From Shewanella atlantica (GTDB taxonomy: Bacteria > Pseudomonadota > Gammaproteobacteria > Enterobacterales > Shewanellaceae): a stretch of DNA of 64,000 bases. The stretch spans positions 62,001 to 126,000 of the forward strand of contig NZ_RXNV01000007.1 of assembly GCF_003966265.1 (NCBI RefSeq). Reading direction: 5' to 3'. The translations under genes and the position numbers were made by a program. The notes beneath the pieces are model-generated. The model was not told the DNA's origin and did not search any database. It saw only the letters and a program-made list of their open reading frames with translations. This document shows positions 9,234 to 18,524 of the stretch, piece by piece (within the stretch, counting starts at the first letter, position 1; every line of letters begins with the position of its first letter).

Positions 9234-9314
9234 TAATTTCTCCTTCGATAAAACAAAGCTTAAAGATAGTTCAAGTATAGCTATTGTGAATTTAAACAAG
9301 AGAAATTGAAGAGA

Positions 9315-9346
9315 TAAAAAAACCAGGCACTCTGGCCTGGTTTTTA
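9315..9346. terminator. Terminator after putA
   Basis: ACCAGGC (9322-9328) / GCCTGGT (9335-9341) form a 7-bp stem, with an A-run on its left and a T-run on its right. It can work in both directions; its main job is to end putA transcription, which runs leftwards. Confidence 0.85.
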
Positions 9347-9369
9347 GATTGCGTGTTTAGAGTACGCGG

Positions 9370-12300
9370 TTACTCTTCACTGTCACCCAGTGAGAGCAAG
9401 GTTGCATTCCCGCCAATGGCGGTGATGTTATTGGTGCGGGTTTTCTCTGTGATAAAGCGCGTCAGATAGTGCGGCCCACCAGCTTTAGGACCCGTACCTG
9501 ACAGGCCTTGGCCACCGAATGGTTGAACACCAACAACGGCACCGATCTGATTACGGTTGATGTAGACATTACCTACGTTGACCTTGTTGGCCACTTCGAG
9601 GGCATGGCCTTCGTTGCGGCTGTGTATGCCAAGGGTAAGACCGAATCCGGTGCTGTTGATCTCATCGATCACCTTATGCAGATCGGCGGCCTTGTAGCGG
9701 ATCACGTGCAGAATTGGACCGAAATGCTCCTTCTCCAGTACCTTAATGGAATCGATCTCAACTGCAGTCGGCGCCACGAAGTGGCCATTTTGGGTGTCCG
9801 CAGGTAATTCCAACTGCTTCAGCAGAGTACCAACTTGCTTGATATGATCGATATGGGCATTAAGGTTAGCCTGCGCCGTAGCGTCTATCACCGGGCCTAC
9901 ATCGGTTTTCACCGAACTTGGGTCACCAATCGTAAGCTCATCCATGGCGCCCTTCATCACTTCCAGAACTCTGTCTGCGATATCTTCCTGCAGGAAGAGT
10001 ACCCGTAGCGCCGAGCAACGTTGGCCGGCGCTGGTAAATGATGAGTCGACTACATCGTGAACAACCTGTTCAGGCTGAGATGTGGAATCGACGACCATGG
10101 CATTTTGACCGCCAGTTTCGGCGATAAGCGGGATGATCGCGCCTTCACGGTTTGCCAGAGTACGGTTAATCAGCTTAGCCGTTCCCGTCGAGCCGGTGAA
10201 GCAGACACCGCCGATACGCTCATCGGAAGTGATAGCGGCACCGACTGTCGCGCCCGTCCCCGGAAGGAACTGAAGTACCTCTTTCGGGATCCCCGCTTCA
10301 TGAGCGAGTTGAACGGCGCGGAAACCGACAATAGAGGTCTGCTCTGCAGGCTTTGCCACGACCGTGTTACCTGCGGCGAGCGCCGCAGCGACCTGACCTA
10401 TGAAGATGGCCAGTGGGAAGTTCCACGGGCTGATACAGACGAAGATACCGCGCCCTTGAAGGAACAGCTCGTTGAGCTCGCCAGTCGGGCCAGGAAGCAG
10501 TTCAGGCTTGGCCATCATCTTCTTAGCTTGTACGGCATAGTAGCGACAGAAATCGACCGCCTCACGGACCTCATCGATACCGTCCTGAATGCTCTTACCC
10601 GCCTCTCGGGTACAAAGTGCGATCAGCTCTTCACGATTCTCTTCGAGAAGATCTGCCAGCTTCTGTAGTGCATTGGCACGTACTTCAACCGGTGTGTTGC
10701 ACCAGCTTGAGAAGGCATTATCGGCACTCGCTAAGGCTTGCTCTATGGCTTGATTGTTGGCGAAAGCGACTTTACCCACTAACTTAGTTGTATCGAACGG
10801 GCTGACGACCTCTTTCGTTTCACCACTTAAGAGTTCACCATTGACCAAGGGGCCGACGTTCCACTGAGTGTCTTTAAATTTTTCGAGTGCGGCGAAGAAA
10901 GGCTCAGATTCAGAGATGATGTTCATGTTAAGTCCCTTTGAGTTTTTACGCTCTTCGCCGAAGATATCGGCGGGTTGAACGATCTTATTATTAGATAGGG
11001 TTTTATACTTCTGAAGTGTTTTTATCGGGTGAACTACCAGAGAGTCTATGGCGACATTAGGGTCAACCAGCTTATGAACAAACGAGGTGTTAGCCCCGTT
11101 CTCAAGCAGGCGACGCACCAGATACGGCAGAAGTTCCTTGTGCTCGCCAATCGGAGCATAAATACGAATACGTGTATCCGGACTTTCGGCGAGTAATGTG
11201 TCGTATAGCTCCTGTCCCATGCCATGCAGACGTTGGAATTCAAATCGGCGGTCGCCGGCCATATCCATAATGGCGGCTACCGATTGTGCATTATGGGTCG
11301 CGAATTCAGGATAGATGGCGCCGCGGGTCGCATCAGACAAGACATATCGCGCCGAGGCAAGGTAGGAGACATCAGTGCCGGCCTTTCTGGTAAACAGTGG
11401 GTAGCCCGCCTCTCCGGATTGCTGGGCCCACTTGAGTTCGCTGTCCCAATAGGCACCTTTAACCAGACGAACCGGGATCTCATCGCCCTGCTCCTTGGCA
11501 AGACGCGTCAGCCAGCATAGCACCGGAAGACCACGTTTAGCATAGGTCTGTACCACGATACCCAAAAGGCCCCAGCCTTTAGCTGCATCTGAGTTGTAGA
11601 GTTTTTTGAAGAGTTTCAGGTGCAGCTCGAGTCTGTCCATCTCTTCGGCATCGATCGCGATGCCGACATTGAGTTCACGCCCTTTTTTAATCAGCTTGAT
11701 TAAGGAGTCATAAAGCTCGGTTAGCACGCGATCTTCATTGGCAACTTCATACCTCGGGTGCAATGCAGAAAGCTTGATGGAGATAGTCGGGCGTGGCGCC
11801 TTACTCTCATCATACATTTGTGCACCAAGGGCGGCGATTGCCGCAGAGTATTCGCTGAAATACTTGTCGGCATCGACCATGGTCAGTGCGGCCTCACCCA
11901 GCATATCGTAGCTGTGGGTATAACCCATTTTTCGGTTAGCTTCACTGTTTTTCAGACCATCTTTGATGTCTGTGCCCAGAACAAACTGTTTGCCCATTAT
12001 TTTCATGGCCGCCAGCATAGCTTGGCGGATAACGGGCTCACCGACTCGGTTGACCAGACGGTTGAGAAGATTGCTGGGCTTGCCGTCGATATTTTTATCG
12101 AGTGTTACGATTTTTCCTGTCAGCATCAGGCCCCAGGTAGAGGCGTTGACGAGCGTCGAGTCACTCTTACTCATATGCTCATCCCACTTAGCCCCGGAAA
12201 GTTTATCCTGGATAAGTGCATCGGCCGTAGCGCCGTCTGGAATTCGTAATAATGCTTCGGCCAGACACATAAGGATAATACCTTCCTGTGTGTCCAGGCT

Positions 12301-12549
12301 GTACTGCTGCAGGAAGGCATCGATGCCAACCATTAAGCCTTTCTTATCATATTGGCGAACTTTAGCTACTAAATCATGGGCACGCTTGGTAACACGCTGG
12401 ATTTCATCGTCACTCGAAGGTACGAGCTTGATAAGTTCAGATAGATATTCATCTTCATCGACAATGTAGTTATTGGTGATGGCTGTAAATAGCTCATCGA
12501 GATTAGCTTGGTCATAGTGACCAGTCAGAACTTCACTCGCTTTGAACAT
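9370..12549 (-). CDS. putA: Bifunctional proline dehydrogenase / L-glutamate-gamma-semialdehyde dehydrogenase
   Basis: A 1059-aa protein that oxidises proline to glutamate. The FAD proline dehydrogenase domain (~130-480) contains TISIKLSALHPRYE and RLVKGAYWDSE. The NAD aldehyde dehydrogenase domain (~560-1010) contains FVCISPWNFPLAIF, AETGGQNAMVVDS and the catalytic-Cys region TSAGQRCSALR (~840). The N-terminus lacks the ribbon-helix-helix domain of E. coli PutA, so it should not repress its own gene. I use the Met before FKASEVL: GGAAG lies at good spacing before it, whereas the Met five codons upstream has no ribosome-binding site. It is monocistronic. Confidence 0.95.
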   Translation of the reverse strand: MFKASEVLTGHYDQANLDELFTAITNNYIVDEDEYLSELIKLVPSSDDEIQRVTKRAHDLVAKVRQYDKKGLMVGIDAFLQQYSLDTQEGIILMCLAEALLRIPDGATADALIQDKLSGAKWDEHMSKSDSTLVNASTWGLMLTGKIVTLDKNIDGKPSNLLNRLVNRVGEPVIRQAMLAAMKIMGKQFVLGTDIKDGLKNSEANRKMGYTHSYDMLGEAALTMVDADKYFSEYSAAIAALGAQMYDESKAPRPTISIKLSALHPRYEVANEDRVLTELYDSLIKLIKKGRELNVGIAIDAEEMDRLELHLKLFKKLYNSDAAKGWGLLGIVVQTYAKRGLPVLCWLTRLAKEQGDEIPVRLVKGAYWDSELKWAQQSGEAGYPLFTRKAGTDVSYLASARYVLSDATRGAIYPEFATHNAQSVAAIMDMAGDRRFEFQRLHGMGQELYDTLLAESPDTRIRIYAPIGEHKELLPYLVRRLLENGANTSFVHKLVDPNVAIDSLVVHPIKTLQKYKTLSNNKIVQPADIFGEERKNSKGLNMNIISESEPFFAALEKFKDTQWNVGPLVNGELLSGETKEVVSPFDTTKLVGKVAFANNQAIEQALASADNAFSSWCNTPVEVRANALQKLADLLEENREELIALCTREAGKSIQDGIDEVREAVDFCRYYAVQAKKMMAKPELLPGPTGELNELFLQGRGIFVCISPWNFPLAIFIGQVAAALAAGNTVVAKPAEQTSIVGFRAVQLAHEAGIPKEVLQFLPGTGATVGAAITSDERIGGVCFTGSTGTAKLINRTLANREGAIIPLIAETGGQNAMVVDSTSQPEQVVHDVVDSSFTSAGQRCSALRVLFLQEDIADRVLEVMKGAMDELTIGDPSSVKTDVGPVIDATAQANLNAHIDHIKQVGTLLKQLELPADTQNGHFVAPTAVEIDSIKVLEKEHFGPILHVIRYKAADLHKVIDEINSTGFGLTLGIHSRNEGHALEVANKVNVGNVYINRNQIGAVVGVQPFGGQGLSGTGPKAGGPHYLTRFITEKTRTNNITAIGGNATLLSLGDSEE

Positions 12550-12886
12550 AGTAATCGCTTCCATCTGGGCCGGTTAAGGGACAGTTTGCTTGAAGAAAAA
12601 TCTTACCGAAACCTAGCCTGGGAAGTCTGGCCTCGGTAAGTGTATTAAGATGCTTGTTATTTTTTGTATACAATCTGACATCTTTCGCGCGCAATTATAC
12701 AACCAAAACGTGACGAGGGACACTATTGTGATTGCGTATGTGAACTTTGTTTGGTCTGGTCGGCGGAGTGTGTGATGTGGCGTCACCGGGGGGCCTGGAA
12801 ACAGCTATAAAGAAAAAGCCAGCGCGTTAAGAGCACTGGCTTTTCTTGGTAATACGATTTGAATCCTGGATTTAAGGTAATGGATA
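12550..12886 (-). other. putA upstream region and terminator of the SH3 gene
   Basis: This 337-bp gap holds the putA promoter region (about 12560-12790; no clear operator seen) and, at 12815-12843, a bidirectional terminator for the upstream SH3-domain gene. Confidence 0.5.
12815..12844. terminator. Terminator after the SH3-domain gene
   Basis: AAAGCCAG (12815-12822) / CTGGCTTT (12836-12843) form an 8-bp stem with A- and T-runs at the outer ends. This is a typical rho-independent terminator for the minus-strand gene that ends at 12887. Confidence 0.85.
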
Positions 12887-13462
12887 TTACCAGCGATTCT
12901 TTTGTTTACGTCTGGGCCTTGGAAGATAGACTAAGATAATACCCAGCAAAAGACCCGCAGCGGCGATAATTCCACCCTCCTGCCACATCTGGAAGCGCTC
13001 ATTCTTTTCAATACTGGCAAGTTTAGCCGTTGCGATATCACGCTCTGTGCTGGCCTGTTCGAGAGACTTTTCAGCCTGAGCGAGTTGGCTCTTAAGTGTG
13101 CGAAGCTCTTGAAGGCTACTGTCGCTGGAGTTGATAACCTGTTCGAGTTCAGCCTTGGTTTTGTCCAGTTCGGCTTGAACTTCCGGCAATTGCTCACGGA
13201 AGCTCTTCTTAGCGCTGATCATCTTAGTTTCAACCCAACCTTCGCGGCCTTTATGGTCGATGATCTTGGAGTAATCTCCCTGTTTCTCTCCCAGTAGGGA
13301 GATTGCCTGGCCGGCTTCTATGCTGCCTAAAATACGGTATTGGGTTCCGGGACCACCATGAAGATAGAGGTATACTTGGTCTGAGATATAACGGGGTTGG
13401 CCTTCAGCCAAGAGGCTGGGAGAGAGTAACATCAGTCCCACTAAAGCAAAGAATCTTAACAC
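12887..13462 (-). CDS. TIGR04211-type SH3 domain protein (YgiM-like)
   Basis: A 191-aa envelope protein. It has a signal peptide (about 1-19, ending SLLAEG), a bacterial SH3 domain (~22-85, with YLHGGPGTQYRILGSIEAG and GREGWVETKMI), and a coiled coil rich in Glu, Gln and Lys (~95-155). A C-terminal membrane helix (IIAAAGLLLGIILVYL) and a basic tail RPRRKQKNRW follow. The same architecture is found in E. coli YgiM. Bacterial SH3 domains often bind peptidoglycan, but the function of this family is not established. In E. coli ygiM lies close to ygiF and glnE; here relatives of both follow within 12 kb. Confidence 0.85.
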   Translation of the reverse strand: MLRFFALVGLMLLSPSLLAEGQPRYISDQVYLYLHGGPGTQYRILGSIEAGQAISLLGEKQGDYSKIIDHKGREGWVETKMISAKKSFREQLPEVQAELDKTKAELEQVINSSDSSLQELRTLKSQLAQAEKSLEQASTERDIATAKLASIEKNERFQMWQEGGIIAAAGLLLGIILVYLPRPRRKQKNRW

Positions 13463-13791
13463 TATGAATTCTCATCGAAGAAATATAGCCACATGCTAGG
13501 GATTTGCAGGGCTTTTTGCAAGGCTTTGATGCAAGACTTTGATGTAAGGTTTAGTTGGGGGAACATGATACCTATGGGTCAAAGTGTTGGGGGCTTATCG
13601 CTATAAGCCAGGGTTATGAACCATAGTATTGAGGCCGATGAAAAGGCTTCAGGATGAGATCTCATTTGAGAATCTGGCTCAGTGGTAGAAATTACAGAAT
13701 CAAAAAGGGAAGCCTTTTGGCTTCCCTCCTTTTCTCTTACTAACTAGTCGAACTCTGTTTATTGAGCTACCAACTAAGCTAAGTACTGAGC
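13463..13791. other. Intergenic region between the PiT and SH3 genes
   Basis: This 329-bp gap holds the promoter region of the SH3 gene on its left part and the terminator of the phosphate transporter operon at 13701-13726. I see no ORF. Confidence 0.5.
13701..13730 (-). terminator. Terminator of the DUF47-PiT operon
   Basis: GGGAAGCC (13707-13714) / GGCTTCCC (13719-13726) form an 8-bp stem with a TTTT loop. The A-run at 13702-13706 gives a U-run on the minus-strand transcript. This is a strong intrinsic terminator about 65 bp after the transporter stop codon. Confidence 0.88.
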
Positions 13792-15060
13792 TTAGTTAAA
13801 GATGCCTTTAATCATGAAGAAGAACATGATTGAAAGTGCTGCACCCGCAGGAAGCGTGATAACCCAAGATACGACGATATTTCTGACCACACCGATATTA
13901 ATCGCAGCAATACCGCGAGCCATACCAACACCTAAAACCGCACCCACTAAGGTTTGAGTCGTAGAGATTGGAAGACCGGTACCCGATGCAATAACTACGG
14001 TAGAGGCTGCAGCAAGCTCGGCAGCGAAGCCACGGCTTGGAGTCAGGTGAGTGATGTTCTTACCTATGGTCTTCATTACTCGCTTACCGAAGATAGCCAG
14101 ACCCATAACGATACCTACGGCACCCAGTGGAAGGATCCACCATACAAGCGGAGCTTTAGCACCAATCTCGCCGCCACTGTTTACAACTGAAACGACGGCG
14201 GCCAATGGACCGATCGCGTTAGCGACATCGTTTGAGCCGTGAGCGAATGCCATACAACAAGCCGTAACAACCATCAGGATTGCGAAGACTTTCTCTACGT
14301 TGCCAAACTGAGTCTGACGATCGGCGCTTTTACTCATCTTAAGTCGCTTGATGGCAATCATACCGCCAATACCGACTAAGATAGCGACGCCAACGGCTAA
14401 TGCATAGGCTTCAAAACCGCTGAAGTGCAGGCCGATATGCTTAAGACCCTTCTTGATGGTCACCAGTGACATTACAAAGCCCGCCAGCGCCATATAGAAA
14501 GGCACGTAACGCTTAGCATTTTCCAGTGGGTCTTCAGTATCGAAGATAAGCTTCTGTACACTCTGGAATATGGTGAAGGCGATAAAACCTGAAATTGCCG
14601 GTGTGACAACCCAGGAGCCGACAATACCTGCAACCTTACCCCATTCAACGGCATCTGTGCCCACACCCACCGCTGCAAAACCAACGATAGCGCCGATAAT
14701 TGAGTGAGTTGTAGATACGGGCCAGCCTAGTGCCGAAGCTGCAATCAGCCAGATACCTGCCGCAAGCAGCGCCGATATCATGCCGTATACGAGCAATTCA
14801 GGCGAATCAACAAAGTATGCTGAATCGATAATTCCTTTACGGATCGTGCTGGTTACTTCACCACCTGCCAGATATGCACCGGCAAATTCGAAAATCATCG
14901 CGATGATGATCGCTTGTTTAATCGTAATAGCATTTGAACCTACTGAGGTTCCCATAGCATTGGCTACGTCATTGGCGCCAATACCCCATGCCATTAAAAA
15001 ACCAAAAGCAGCCGCAATAGCAATAAGCATTGGGCCGTTGGTGACTAATACATCAACCAT
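13792..15060 (-). CDS. Low-affinity inorganic phosphate transporter, PiT family
   Basis: A 422-aa inner-membrane protein with about eleven helices. It contains two copies of the PiT signature: GANDVANAMGTSVGSNAITIK (residues ~28-48, shortened here by overlap) and AHGSNDVANAIGPLA (~274-288). PiT proteins carry metal-phosphate complexes with H+ or Na+. It lies 24 bp downstream of a DUF47 gene, the usual PhoU-like partner of PiT transporters, so the two form an operon. A strong terminator follows. No Pho box was recognised upstream of the operon. Confidence 0.93.
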   Translation of the reverse strand: MVDVLVTNGPMLIAIAAAFGFLMAWGIGANDVANAMGTSVGSNAITIKQAIIIAMIFEFAGAYLAGGEVTSTIRKGIIDSAYFVDSPELLVYGMISALLAAGIWLIAASALGWPVSTTHSIIGAIVGFAAVGVGTDAVEWGKVAGIVGSWVVTPAISGFIAFTIFQSVQKLIFDTEDPLENAKRYVPFYMALAGFVMSLVTIKKGLKHIGLHFSGFEAYALAVGVAILVGIGGMIAIKRLKMSKSADRQTQFGNVEKVFAILMVVTACCMAFAHGSNDVANAIGPLAAVVSVVNSGGEIGAKAPLVWWILPLGAVGIVMGLAIFGKRVMKTIGKNITHLTPSRGFAAELAAASTVVIASGTGLPISTTQTLVGAVLGVGMARGIAAINIGVVRNIVVSWVITLPAGAALSIMFFFMIKGIFN

Positions 15061-15084
15061 GTTGTTACCTTGATAACTTTGTTG

Positions 15085-15765
15085 TTAGACGCGAGCTAGC
15101 ATTAGCTCTAAGCGGGAGCCTACTCGCTCGGCAAGATCTGCCAAGTCGCCAACCCACTCAATTATCTTATAGAGGAACATCACATCGATAGGGTTCATAT
15201 CGTTTTCGATAGCGAACAGCTGACGACGGATCTTGATTTGAAGATCATCCGTATCTTCCTCGATTTTATCGAGTTCGACGATCATTTTTGCAACTAGATC
15301 GACTTCACGACCACGGAAACCAGTTTCTAACAGGTCATCGAGCTCGTTGATTGCTTGTTTAGCCTGCGCTACTGCATCGAGGCAGCGTTGCAAGTAAGCT
15401 GAGAAGGGGTCTTGAATAGCTTCAGGAACAAGAAGCTGACGGCCGATGATTCGACCTGAGATATCTTTTGCCTTGTTAGCGATTTTATCTTGCTGGGTTA
15501 GAAGCTCCAGCAGATCGGTACGTTCGACAGGCATAAACAGTCCGCCCGGAAGAGTGAGACGTATTTCACGTTTTAGTGAATCCGCTTCTCTTTCCGCATA
15601 GCTTATCTGCTTACGTAGTTGAACAGCTTTATCCCAATCTCCGGCTACAGTAGCCTCGAAAAATGGGATAAGTATCGATGCACAATCGTGCACTTTGTCT
15701 ATATGCTCTTGTAGAGGCTTAATTGGCGATTTTGCAAACACGCCCAAAATAGAGTTTACTGGCAT
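15085..15765 (-). CDS. DUF47 / TIGR00153 PhoU-like protein
   Basis: A 226-aa, all-helical cytoplasmic protein of the DUF47 family (TIGR00153, formerly PhoU-like). It starts MPVNSILGVFAKSPIKPLQEH and has acidic helix-forming stretches such as KQISYAEREADSLKREIR and ELDKIEEDTDDLQIKIRRQ. These are typical of the three-helix bundles that bind metal in PhoU relatives. It precedes the PiT transporter gene by 24 bp, and a regulatory role in phosphate uptake is inferred from this widespread pairing. It has no membrane segment. Confidence 0.9.
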   Translation of the reverse strand: MPVNSILGVFAKSPIKPLQEHIDKVHDCASILIPFFEATVAGDWDKAVQLRKQISYAEREADSLKREIRLTLPGGLFMPVERTDLLELLTQQDKIANKAKDISGRIIGRQLLVPEAIQDPFSAYLQRCLDAVAQAKQAINELDDLLETGFRGREVDLVAKMIVELDKIEEDTDDLQIKIRRQLFAIENDMNPIDVMFLYKIIEWVGDLADLAERVGSRLELMLARV

Positions 15766-16051
15766 TGCCGTGTACCTATTTAGGTTATTCCACTGTTGGA
15801 AAAAGCGGGCGCATGTTAACCCAAGCGACCGCGTATTGAAACTGTGTTTTTACATTAAAACTAACAGTTTTTATTCTAACGAGTTATATCTTAACTGCAA
15901 ACCGCATCCTACGGCGAGTTTGTGACAGTAATATTACACCGTGCACGATAGATGATTTTTTGATTAAAATTTAATTAAACTTTAATGACAACCATTAGGA
16001 GAGGTGGACATCACAGCTCCTAACATTGACGAAAGAGCGAGCTGCAGGCTA

Positions 16052-17554
16052 ATGGACGCCGAGATAGAACTAAAATTATTTTTTCAATTAGAACAACAAG
16101 AAACCTTGATTCACTTGCTGGATAGTTTACCTCACTCTGAGCGAAAGGGGGTAAAGAAACTCATCAATAGTTATTTCGATACCTCAGATCTTCAGCTCAG
16201 AAGATGGGATATGGGACTTAGAGTCAGAAGTTGTGATGCTGAAAGAGAGCAGACAATAAAAACAGCTGGCAGTGTGATCGGTGGGATCCATTCCCGGCCG
16301 GAATTCAATGTTTCTATCGAGCAAGATACACCTGACCTCACTAAATTTCCTGAAAAAATATGGCCTGAGCTGTCTAAAATTCCATCAGTGCAATCTGAGT
16401 TGGTCTGTTTATTTAATACGGATTTTGTCAGGCGAATATGGCACATATATGTCGGCGATAGCTTAGTTGAGCTAGCTCTGGATATTGGTCAGGTGAGTGT
16501 TAAAAGAGAAGGGCAGGTGATATCGGAACCTATTTGTGAGCTCGAATTTGAACTTATGGCAGGTGAAACATCGGCACTTATTCAGTTAGGGTTATCGGTT
16601 GCTGAGCAGCTCCCGGTACGTTTAGGTAAGGCGAGTAAGGCACAAAGGGGATACCGTTTAGCCGCTCAGGCGAGCCCTCTGAGCCTGGATGCGTTAGATT
16701 TTATCGCATTAGTACCAGAGCAAGATCTGAAACACACCTTTATCGCGCTGTTGAGCACGGGGCTCGAACGTTGGCAGTTACTCGAAGCTATGATTCTCGA
16801 ATCCGGTGTCAAAGATGATGAACAAGCTCCTCATCTTTGCTACAGGCTTAGGGCATGCGTTCGTCTGCTCAGATGTACACTGGCGCAATTTAATCTGCTT
16901 GATGATACGTTGTTGTCTAAATTCAACAGCATCGAAGGGCATCTGGATTTTATTGAAACAGGTTTGAGTCTGGTCGAAATTTTAGATCAAAACAGTTTAC
17001 TGATCGCCAAACTCCCTCAGGAAAAGCGCTTAACGGCCGCGACCTTGGCACAATTGAAGGGGTTATCGATTCCTGAGCACATAGACAATATGTTGAATGA
17101 TACCTGCTATGGCGGCCTTCAGTTAGCCTTGGTTGATCTGCTGCTTGCCTTTCAGGCGGGAAAAAAGGTCATAGATAGAAGGCTGGAGTTGCAGGAATTT
17201 GCCGATAAGATGCAGGAAGCCTCCTGGCAGAAAATCGTTAAACTTATGCCCTCTGACGAAGATCGCAATAGTCAGGAGTACCAATCTTTTGCACGTGCCC
17301 TCGATGAGAGTATTTTTGTCGGTGTGGCATACGGCGCTCTATATCCAACAAAAGCCAGAGATCTGTTCAGGGCCCCGTGGCAGGATCTTGTATTGGGGAT
17401 AAGGACATTAGCGGCATATCGGCAACTGGCAGAGTTGAGTGAAGCCTGTGATATCGATATTTCAGATTGGTTGTTGAATAAGGAGCAGAGTCTGCTCTTT
17501 GCGATGGAGCACTCCAGGCGTTCGGCGTTAAAGAATGAACCTTACTGGCGCTAA
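16052..17554 (+). CDS. CYTH-CHAD domain protein (inorganic triphosphatase, YgiF-like)
   Basis: I use the ATG at 16052, which gives 500 aa starting MDAEIELKLFF, because CYTH domains begin with an ExExK signature, here EIELK. A GTG at 16004 has AGGAG only two bases away and adds 16 atypical residues. The CYTH domain spans ~1-200 (NSYFDTSDLQLRRWDMGLRVR, KASKAQRGYRLA). A divergent CHAD-type helical region follows (~240-495). The E. coli relative YgiF hydrolyses inorganic triphosphate. In E. coli ygiF is next to glnE; here the pair is separated by the minus-strand PspA cluster. Confidence 0.85.
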   Translation: MDAEIELKLFFQLEQQETLIHLLDSLPHSERKGVKKLINSYFDTSDLQLRRWDMGLRVRSCDAEREQTIKTAGSVIGGIHSRPEFNVSIEQDTPDLTKFPEKIWPELSKIPSVQSELVCLFNTDFVRRIWHIYVGDSLVELALDIGQVSVKREGQVISEPICELEFELMAGETSALIQLGLSVAEQLPVRLGKASKAQRGYRLAAQASPLSLDALDFIALVPEQDLKHTFIALLSTGLERWQLLEAMILESGVKDDEQAPHLCYRLRACVRLLRCTLAQFNLLDDTLLSKFNSIEGHLDFIETGLSLVEILDQNSLLIAKLPQEKRLTAATLAQLKGLSIPEHIDNMLNDTCYGGLQLALVDLLLAFQAGKKVIDRRLELQEFADKMQEASWQKIVKLMPSDEDRNSQEYQSFARALDESIFVGVAYGALYPTKARDLFRAPWQDLVLGIRTLAAYRQLAELSEACDIDISDWLLNKEQSLLFAMEHSRRSALKNEPYWR

Positions 17555-17555
17555 C

Positions 17556-17575
17556 TTATACCCATCGGTATTAAT
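17556..17575. repeat. Short near-palindromic repeat, copy 1
   Basis: CTTATACCCATCGGTATTAA is the reverse complement, with one mismatch, of TTAATACCGATTGGTATAAG at 42455-42474. A weaker copy lies near 63826. It sits directly after a stop codon. Its function is unknown; it may be the end of a dispersed element. Confidence 0.4.
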
Positions 17576-17582
17576 GATGAGG

Positions 17583-17611
17583 GGGCGCAGCGGGTATCGA
17601 TGCGCCCTTTT
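17583..17611 (+). terminator. Terminator after the CYTH-CHAD gene
   Basis: GGGCGCA (17583-17589) / TGCGCCC (17601-17607) form a 7-bp stem followed by TTTT. This is a typical intrinsic terminator 28 bp after the stop. Confidence 0.82.
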
Positions 17612-17646
17612 GTTATCCCTTTCTATCTATGTGCACCGAGTAGATA

Positions 17647-18453
17647 TTAGACCTTAGGATCGTCTTGCCGCTCCTCTAACTTTAGGTTCAGTTGTTCAAT
17701 CTGTTTCATCAATACGCCTTGATTCTCTTCCATTCTTGCCAGTGCTTCATGTAGCTCACAGCGGATCTGCTCGCTTTGAGTTTCGAGTTTTTCTGACTCA
17801 TCCGGCGCGATAAACAGAGAGGCCATATAACCTGAAATAACACCGAAAAAGCTGACGCCACAAATAATGACAACGCCGCCGATCACATGGCCGGCTGCCG
17901 TCACCGGGTAGTAATCGCCATAGCCCACGGTTGATATGGTGACTAAGGTCCACCATATAGCATCTTCTGCGGTATGAATGTTGGCGTCAGGCACGCCCGC
18001 CTCAACGATCAGCATCAATACCGATGCGAAGGTAAGTATGGTGACCATCGCCACTAACAGGCTGGCTAATGTTGCTTGTCTGCGCTGTTTTATGATGGGA
18101 ATGATTAAAGACTGAGTCATACGGATCAGGCGTATCACTCGTAAAATTTGAAACAGCCTCGCGAGCCTCAGGGGTTCTATCGCAGGAATGCTGGCAACGA
18201 AATCTATCCAGTTGTGTTTGATATAATCAATTTTATTCTCAGCTCTGAACAAATTAACAAAGAAGTAGGTCAAAAATATCATGCAGATACTGAAATCTAC
18301 AAAGAGCAGGAGTCGGTTAGTTTCTGAGTCGAGAGTAGCAAAGCTGAGAACAAGAACAACAATGACAGACAAGAGTGAAAGCATCATCATTGCGAGTTGG
18401 AAAGGGGTTGGAGCCTGCTCCGGGTGAAGTAACCAGCGTTTTTTATCAGCCAT
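17647..18453 (-). CDS. Voltage-gated-type potassium channel (ion transport domain)
   Basis: A 268-aa inner-membrane channel. It has six hydrophobic segments, including an S4-like helix with regularly spaced Arg residues (LRLARLFQILRVIRLIRMTQ, ~100-120). The pore loop carries the K+ selectivity filter TVGYGDYYP (~187). The C-terminal ~55 residues form an acidic coiled coil. I start at the ATG at 18453; the frame also allows a GTG six codons upstream without a ribosome-binding site. It is the last gene of the minus-strand DUF2170-PspA-DUF2491 operon. Linkage of an ion channel to PspA suggests a role in membrane potential or stress, but that is inference. Confidence 0.85.
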   Translation of the reverse strand: MADKKRWLLHPEQAPTPFQLAMMMLSLLSVIVVLVLSFATLDSETNRLLLFVDFSICMIFLTYFFVNLFRAENKIDYIKHNWIDFVASIPAIEPLRLARLFQILRVIRLIRMTQSLIIPIIKQRRQATLASLLVAMVTILTFASVLMLIVEAGVPDANIHTAEDAIWWTLVTISTVGYGDYYPVTAAGHVIGGVVIICGVSFFGVISGYMASLFIAPDESEKLETQSEQIRCELHEALARMEENQGVLMKQIEQLNLKLEERQDDPKV

Positions 18454-18524
18454 GATCTCGTCCAATATCACTTTATTTTATCGATTGCCCACCCATTGTT
18501 ATGGCAGGCATCTGCATGAGTGTA

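Noticed and set aside
10057-10668. 203-codon plus-strand frame inside putA
   Set aside because: It is antisense to the aldehyde dehydrogenase domain of putA; long antisense frames are common in GC-rich coding sequence and no ribosome-binding site is seen.
11758-12469. Two long plus-strand frames opposite the putA N-terminus
   Set aside because: Both mirror putA codons, overlap each other and lack translation signals.
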